Positions 58,860-64,000 of a stretch of 64,000 bases of DNA are shown in pieces. Position 1 is the first letter of the stretch; each line of letters opens with the position of its first letter. A model generated the notes under the pieces. The model worked only from the letters and a program-made list of their open reading frames with translations, ran no database searches and was not told the origin of the DNA. The DNA lies in the NCBI GenBank assembly GCA_028554755.1, contig JAPTOF010000012.1, positions 452,501-516,500 on the forward strand. The letters are read 5' to 3'. A program made the position numbers and the translations under genes. The stretch comes from Cordia subcordata. Its lineage: Eukaryota > Streptophyta > Magnoliopsida > Boraginales > Cordiaceae.

Positions 58860-61800
58860 AGTACTATGATAAGCCTGGGGGAATTTCAACATGGTCATGG
58901 ACTGCTCCAAATCTTGTGATTAGTTGCCACAAGCTTTGCCTACTCCATGCCATTCGCGCAACTTCTCAAATTGACGATAAGCGTCGACTGTTGAATTGGA
59001 AACTTTAAATTCATTTGAATAGTTTCATATTTAGAACGTGTGGCAACTTTCAATATTTTGCTTCCGTGCAATGAATTAAAACGAGCCTTTTTCAATAGTA
59101 TTTAAAATCTGTGAAAAGGAAAAAGTCATTAGTATTAAAAATCTATTAATAATTACTTTTATAAAATATGTTTATATTATCATCTCAAATAGACGGTAAA
59201 AATTAACCATCAAAATATAATAGAGACATGGGTATAATGATTTCTCACATTGAAAATTCTACTTCTTTGTGAGTGTTTTTAAGTTCAAAATGCATTAATT
59301 AAAAGGAATTATAACTGGTGAAATAGCTTCTAGTCGAACTTTATCGTAATTTTGGGAGATGAATTTAATTAACTGGACCCGTACGCATATGTACTAAGGT
59401 ACTAAATATTACTTTAAAAAAGTGTAAAATTTTAAATCACCTTTTTACTTTTTACTATTCTTTAACATGACAAAAATTTAAGCATCAATATTGAATTTCT
59501 CGTATTTGTGATAAAAATTTTAATACATTAGGGGAATGAATAAAAAACATATTTAGTTCCCGCGTTGAATCGAACTATCCTTCTAAAGTCTTCATTCTTC
59601 TTTCACCATAAATAAAGTTGTGGAATTTTCATGCCAACAAAAAGATATTAAAAACAAATATTAATAAAGCGCCCATGATTAGCATGAAAAAGGAGTACGT
59701 ATCTTGGGTGATAATTTTTCGCGGTACAAGATTTGAGGGTCCACTATAAGTGGAGCTGTCTTTTATAACAACTAATTTTATATGAAAGTAAAAGTCTATT
59801 TCTTGTAAAGAAAAATAATAATAATGATAATAATAATACATATATAGAAAAGGACGGTCCAAAAATCAGCCTGGTTTCTTTGCGAGGATTCCGCTACCTG
59901 TATTGGAGCACATCATATTTTAACATTATTTGTCCATTTACATTCATAAAGCTATCTTCCCTAACTACACACGCTAATTAACTGCCCCCCTTTGTCTCAT
60001 GTGATATATATAATTCTAGGTCGACATAATACGAGTATGGTTTATTAATTAATCACATAAAATGAATAATCACGTAAAATAATTTTTTTTAAATGATCAG
60101 AAATTAATTTAAGGTGGAATTTATAGTGACCATGTATAATAAGTTGTTATCCGATTATTCCATCTAACATTGAGAGTCACAATTTTTTTTTTCTAAATAA
60201 AGAGATCAATAATACTTCTTCTCGTGTAATTCATGTTGCTTGTTCTAAATTAATAAATTTTAAGTCAAAATATAATTACTTATTTTACATTTTATTACTC
60301 AATCTTACTTGAGAATTTGACATCAGCCACAAAGCTTTTTCCCCCCACTTTAAGTTTGATAAATCCTATAATCGATTAAATTAAACTGTGTCTTCTTTAA
60401 ATTAAAATTATGTGTTATGAAATTTGATACGTTTAATGTAAGTTCGGGACTATTTTCAGGGAAGAGTTTTAATTCCTTTTGGAGGTAGGCAATGATGCGA
60501 ATCCGACGAAAGGAAAGGTCTACCAAGGAGGGGAATATGATTCACTCGAGTGTAGTGCTCACTGACCCAGTGTGCCCCAACCCATTAGCAAAATTTTGAC
60601 AAAGATGTATATAATATATATACATACATATATATATAATATTTAATATATACAATAAAATATATTGTATGTATTATGTACATGCGAACAAGAGAAGAGG
60701 GTGTGGAAAATTGGGTCTAATATAAGCATCATCAAGCCCCGCGCCCCGCGCCCCGTGCCTCATGTCATGTTTTTGCATGCTAAACAACAAAAGAAAATAT
60801 AATATAAATTACACCCGCTTTCCGAGGAAAATTCTTCTTAAAAGACTAGTTTACATGTCCGCACACCAACTAGATCTTTGTGAGCGTGAATTTAATAGTG
60901 AAAGTCCCTTTAAAAGTTTCTTTGTTTTTTGTTTTTTTAATCTCATGTGGTGCTTCACTCGAGTTTAATTTCACTCTCCATTGTTTAATTTCACTCTTCA
61001 TTTGACGTGTTCCTTTGAACTTTGGAATTTTTGAATGTATCCAAGATTTTTCTGCTAAACTAGTCTTTTATTAACAGAATTTTGTAACCTGTTTCAATGA
61101 GTTTGTAAGTTTTAAAACGCTAATTCTATCGAAAAGAGGTTATGATTTAATTTTTAATGATACATAAATTCGAACTTAATGCATGGACAAGTCTTTTTTT
61201 TTGAATAAGTCATAAGATTATAGATTACGTTTGAAAAAATTTCAATAACTTACGATTTGGTTTTCAAAGTCACAGATTGCCAAGGGTACACATTCTTCTA
61301 AAATATTTTTACTTTCCGAGATCCGTGAAGTAATGTTTAAGAAAAGGGTCACGCGAAGAAATCTTTACCGGTTATGACTGATATATAATCAGCAATTCTT
61401 TGTAGTATGCATTTCTCAGCTGCTTGATGACTAAATTGGATCCCAAATGAAAATCGGATCAAACTTCGCCGAAAATTTTGGAAGGGAGATTAAAAATATA
61501 TGTCAACAGAAATGAAAATATTTGAGGTGAAAGTGACCTCACTCTTGCGAGAGGAAAATATGAGCTCAAATTTTGAAAAAAGTGCACTTGTCAAGAAGGT
61601 TCTTCCTTCACGACTTCCTACGCTATAGGATTAATGTCAGATAATGTAGTTCAAAAATACTCTAACTTATAGTAAAAAAGAAATAAATATCTTTCGTTCA
61701 AATTACTTAAATTCACAACAATCTTTCATAAAAATTTCGCGTGTGGCGTGTCTTTAGAGATAATAAATTAGACGAGGAGTAATAGGAAAAGGGAATAAGC

Positions 61801-62655
61801 TGGAAAAATCTAAAATTCTAACCTAATACTACCTAGGAGTTGATAAATTGATGAAAGAGAAAGGATTGAATAGTGAAGAAGAGAGATGATAAAGCTAGGG
61901 GGGTTTGCCTCTCCTGCACTCAACTGGTCTAATTTAACAACTACTCAACTACAAGATGGGAAAACAAACAAAAAAAAAAGATGGGTGTGGTTTGAAAATG
62001 CAATCAATAAAAAAATTTCCAAGAAAATACGTAGATACCCCGCAACACCCAATTAGCCCAAAAAGGGTACAAGAGAGAGAAGGGGGAAAAAAAAAAAAGA
62101 AAAGAAAAAAGAAGAATCAAATCCCAAGTTTGACTGGACCCAGAACGTGATAAAGACACATTTGGACCTCCCAACCTCTCTTTTCTCCCATCTAGAAAAT
62201 CAGAAGTTTATGTCACACCCCACAAAAACAGGCAGCCCACACACACACACACACACTTTTCAAGACTAACAAAGCTGTCTCTAGTGTTTCAAAAACCATT
62301 TCCTTCTTTCTTTTTTAAATCTAATTTATATTTATTCCCCTTTGTATTTGTTTTTAATTTTCCACAAATTATTACGATAGTAAAACAACACTAGTTCGTT
62401 TTAGAAATTAGATGATGTTACATAGAATAAAGCTCTAAAGTGAGTTGAATAAACTCTGAGCACGTGATTCCCTTTTCTTAAGTTTTTTCTTATATTTTTT
62501 TTATGCCTCACTGTAACTCAACTTCTCTCCCCTGTAACATTCAAATCCAAACCTTCACTTCTTAAAAAGTTGAGAGTCGTATGAAATTTGAATCCAAATA
62601 ATCACTTATAAAAAAGTAATTTCAACAATTTAAAATATCCCAATCCTTACTTTTT
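58860..62655. other. AT-rich intergenic DNA, no gene identified
   Basis: No recognisable protein frame. A GC-rich CCGCGCCCC repeat occurs at about 60738-60757 and a CA microsatellite at 62238-62256. Confidence 0.4.
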
Positions 62656-62659
62656 CGTA

Positions 62660-63057
62660 GGGGCTGTTTGGATTGAGGGGAATGGGGGGAAAGGAAAGGG
62701 AAGGAGATATTTTGGTATCCCATCCTTTGTTTGTTTTGAAGGTATTGAGAGTAGAAGGATTTTAGAAGAAAAAACAAAATCCTCTTAAATCTTTTATTTT
62801 CAATCCTTCCAAATTGGGATAAAATAGAGGGAAAAAATTCTTGAAATCCTTTACTCTCAATTTTTGACATATAAAATTTATCCCTTTCTTTTATTTTCTT
62901 CTTAACCAAACACAAGATACTCATAATCCTTTATGTTCTTTTCCCCTACAAAAAAACTCTAATTCAAACATAAATTATCTATTTCCTCTCCTTTCTTTTA
63001 TAATCGTTTCCTTTCTTTTCTTTTATTAAATTTTTCCCCTCCCATTCAAACACACCC
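62660..63057. mobile_element. MITE, Tourist/hAT-like
   Basis: GGGGCTGTTTGGATTGAGGGG at the left matches the inverse of CCCCTCCCATTCAAACACACCC at the right. The middle also folds back (AAAATCCTCTTAAATC versus GGATTTTAGAAG). Confidence 0.65.
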
Positions 63058-63239
63058 TTAAAGTTCAACAAGCATATCAATTTTTCCTCAATAACCTTCG
63101 TAGACCAGCTCATAAACACTTAAAAAACATAGAGAGGGGAGTGGATGGAAACATAAATGTGTAGCAGCATAAAAACTTAGAGGATTTTTCACAAATTTCT
63201 TGTGACAGCCGACAACTCTCTGAACATAGTACAGAACCC

Positions 63240-63928
63240 ACATAACACCAAAGACAAAAACTTATAACATCTGGTTGCTGCTGCCCACTGCCTGCTTCTG
63301 CAATCTAAGCTCAAGATTGTACTGAAAAATCATCTGTCCACTTCCAAAGTACCTATCTCATCTCTCTTCCTTAACAAACTCTTCTTCTGTGCTTCTCTTT
63401 TTTTTTTTTATCAAACACCTTTGGACTTTGGACGGTGATGGCTAAGCTTGTACTACTTGGCACCCACTAACACACAACCACCCACCAACCCCCCCAAGCA
63501 CAAGCAGGTTTACTTTTTTTTTTTTTTCCTCTTGCTTTGTCTTTTCAGAGAAACATATTGTTTTACATAGTGTTACAGATGCTTGTTTTCAGTTGGGTAT
63601 TAACTCATTCAATTAATATGGAGTTCTTGAGTTTTTTATTTTCCTTTTTCTTTTGTTGCATGTCATTTAATTTATTCTTTTTTGGTTGTTTTTTTGTTAA
63701 CAGGTTAGTCAACTAAAGTTTGCTCAAGAATAAATGAAGAACAGTAAGCAAAGTGGAAATATTGAGAGAGATACATCAAGAGCAGAAAGGAATATGCAGG
63801 AGAGAGGAAAAAGATAGGTAGTTGACAAGAGTGAAGAAGATATTGAAGTGGCTTGAAAGCATAAAAAAGAAAAGAAAGAAAAATAGTATTGATTATATGC
63901 AGTTGGTGGTATATATTTGCATCACAAT
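63240..63928 (+). promoter_or_regulatory. Probable leader region of a gene at the right edge
   Basis: Pyrimidine-rich tracts (63340-63420, 63515-63545), a TTTTGTTAACAG acceptor-like site at 63693-63704 and a purine-rich exon-like stretch lead into an ATG at 63929. This resembles a plant 5' UTR with a leader intron. The reading is inference. Confidence 0.35.
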
Positions 63929-64000
63929 ATGGAAAAGATGAGCAGCAGTGTATGGAAGATAATATCATCGTCATCAAGCGGTGGAATGGTCATAAAAGAT
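63929..64000 (+). CDS. Possible gene start cut by the window end
   Basis: ATG in a good context (ACAATATGGAA) opens MEKMSSSVWKIISSSSSGG and MVIKD, still open at the last base (24 codons). The Ser-rich start is not diagnostic and I do not recognise the family. A chance frame is possible. Confidence 0.35.
   Translation, partial: MEKMSSSVWKIISSSSSGGMVIKD

Noticed and set aside
1..64000. CRISPR array, bacterial operon or phage-type defence system
   Set aside because: No regular spacer-repeat array or prokaryotic gene organisation; the window is spliced plant nuclear DNA.

Overview
The window is nuclear DNA of a flowering plant, most likely a eudicot. The evidence is spliced genes with GT-AG introns, full-length homologues of two conserved plant genes, Ty1-copia, L1-type LINE, Mutator (MULE), hAT and MITE elements, and a fragment of plastid DNA. 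The species cannot be named from the sequence.

Two conserved genes can be rebuilt exon by exon and appear intact. PEX5, the peroxisomal PTS1 import receptor, lies on the minus strand (1751-17522, 15 coding exons, 739 codons). CSN6, COP9 signalosome subunit 6, lies on the plus strand (24909-29150, 9 coding exons, 316 codons). They are head to head, 7.4 kb apart. As I recall, their Arabidopsis homologues are also neighbours (At5g56290 and At5g56280), so the pair looks like old microsynteny. PEX5 has a GC-AG intron. Its intron 9 carries a complete but decayed 5.1-kb Ty1-copia element in antisense, with a 5-bp target duplication. The space between the genes holds a fossil L1 RT, a hAT transposase remnant, a CA-rich tract and a nested pair of MITEs.

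From 31.1 to 41.6 kb lies one nested repeat. A 5'-truncated L1-type LINE with a perfect 12-bp target duplication was split twice: by a 6.9-kb Mutator-like element carrying both a MuDR transposase and a plant mobile domain (PMD) gene, and by a 565-bp non-autonomous element built of palindromes.

From 43.9 to 51.1 kb lies a local tandem array of small minus-strand genes for single-pass, Cys/Gly-rich proteins that I cannot assign to a named family. Three copies have coding sequence, one of them with its Cys-rich tail deleted. Two further copies of the upstream region have no gene attached. This is the best candidate for something undescribed.

The last 13 kb is AT-rich and mostly non-coding. It holds several foldback elements, one of which has a spacer made of plastid DNA (trnI-CAU and the ycf2 leader). 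A possible gene start lies at the right edge.
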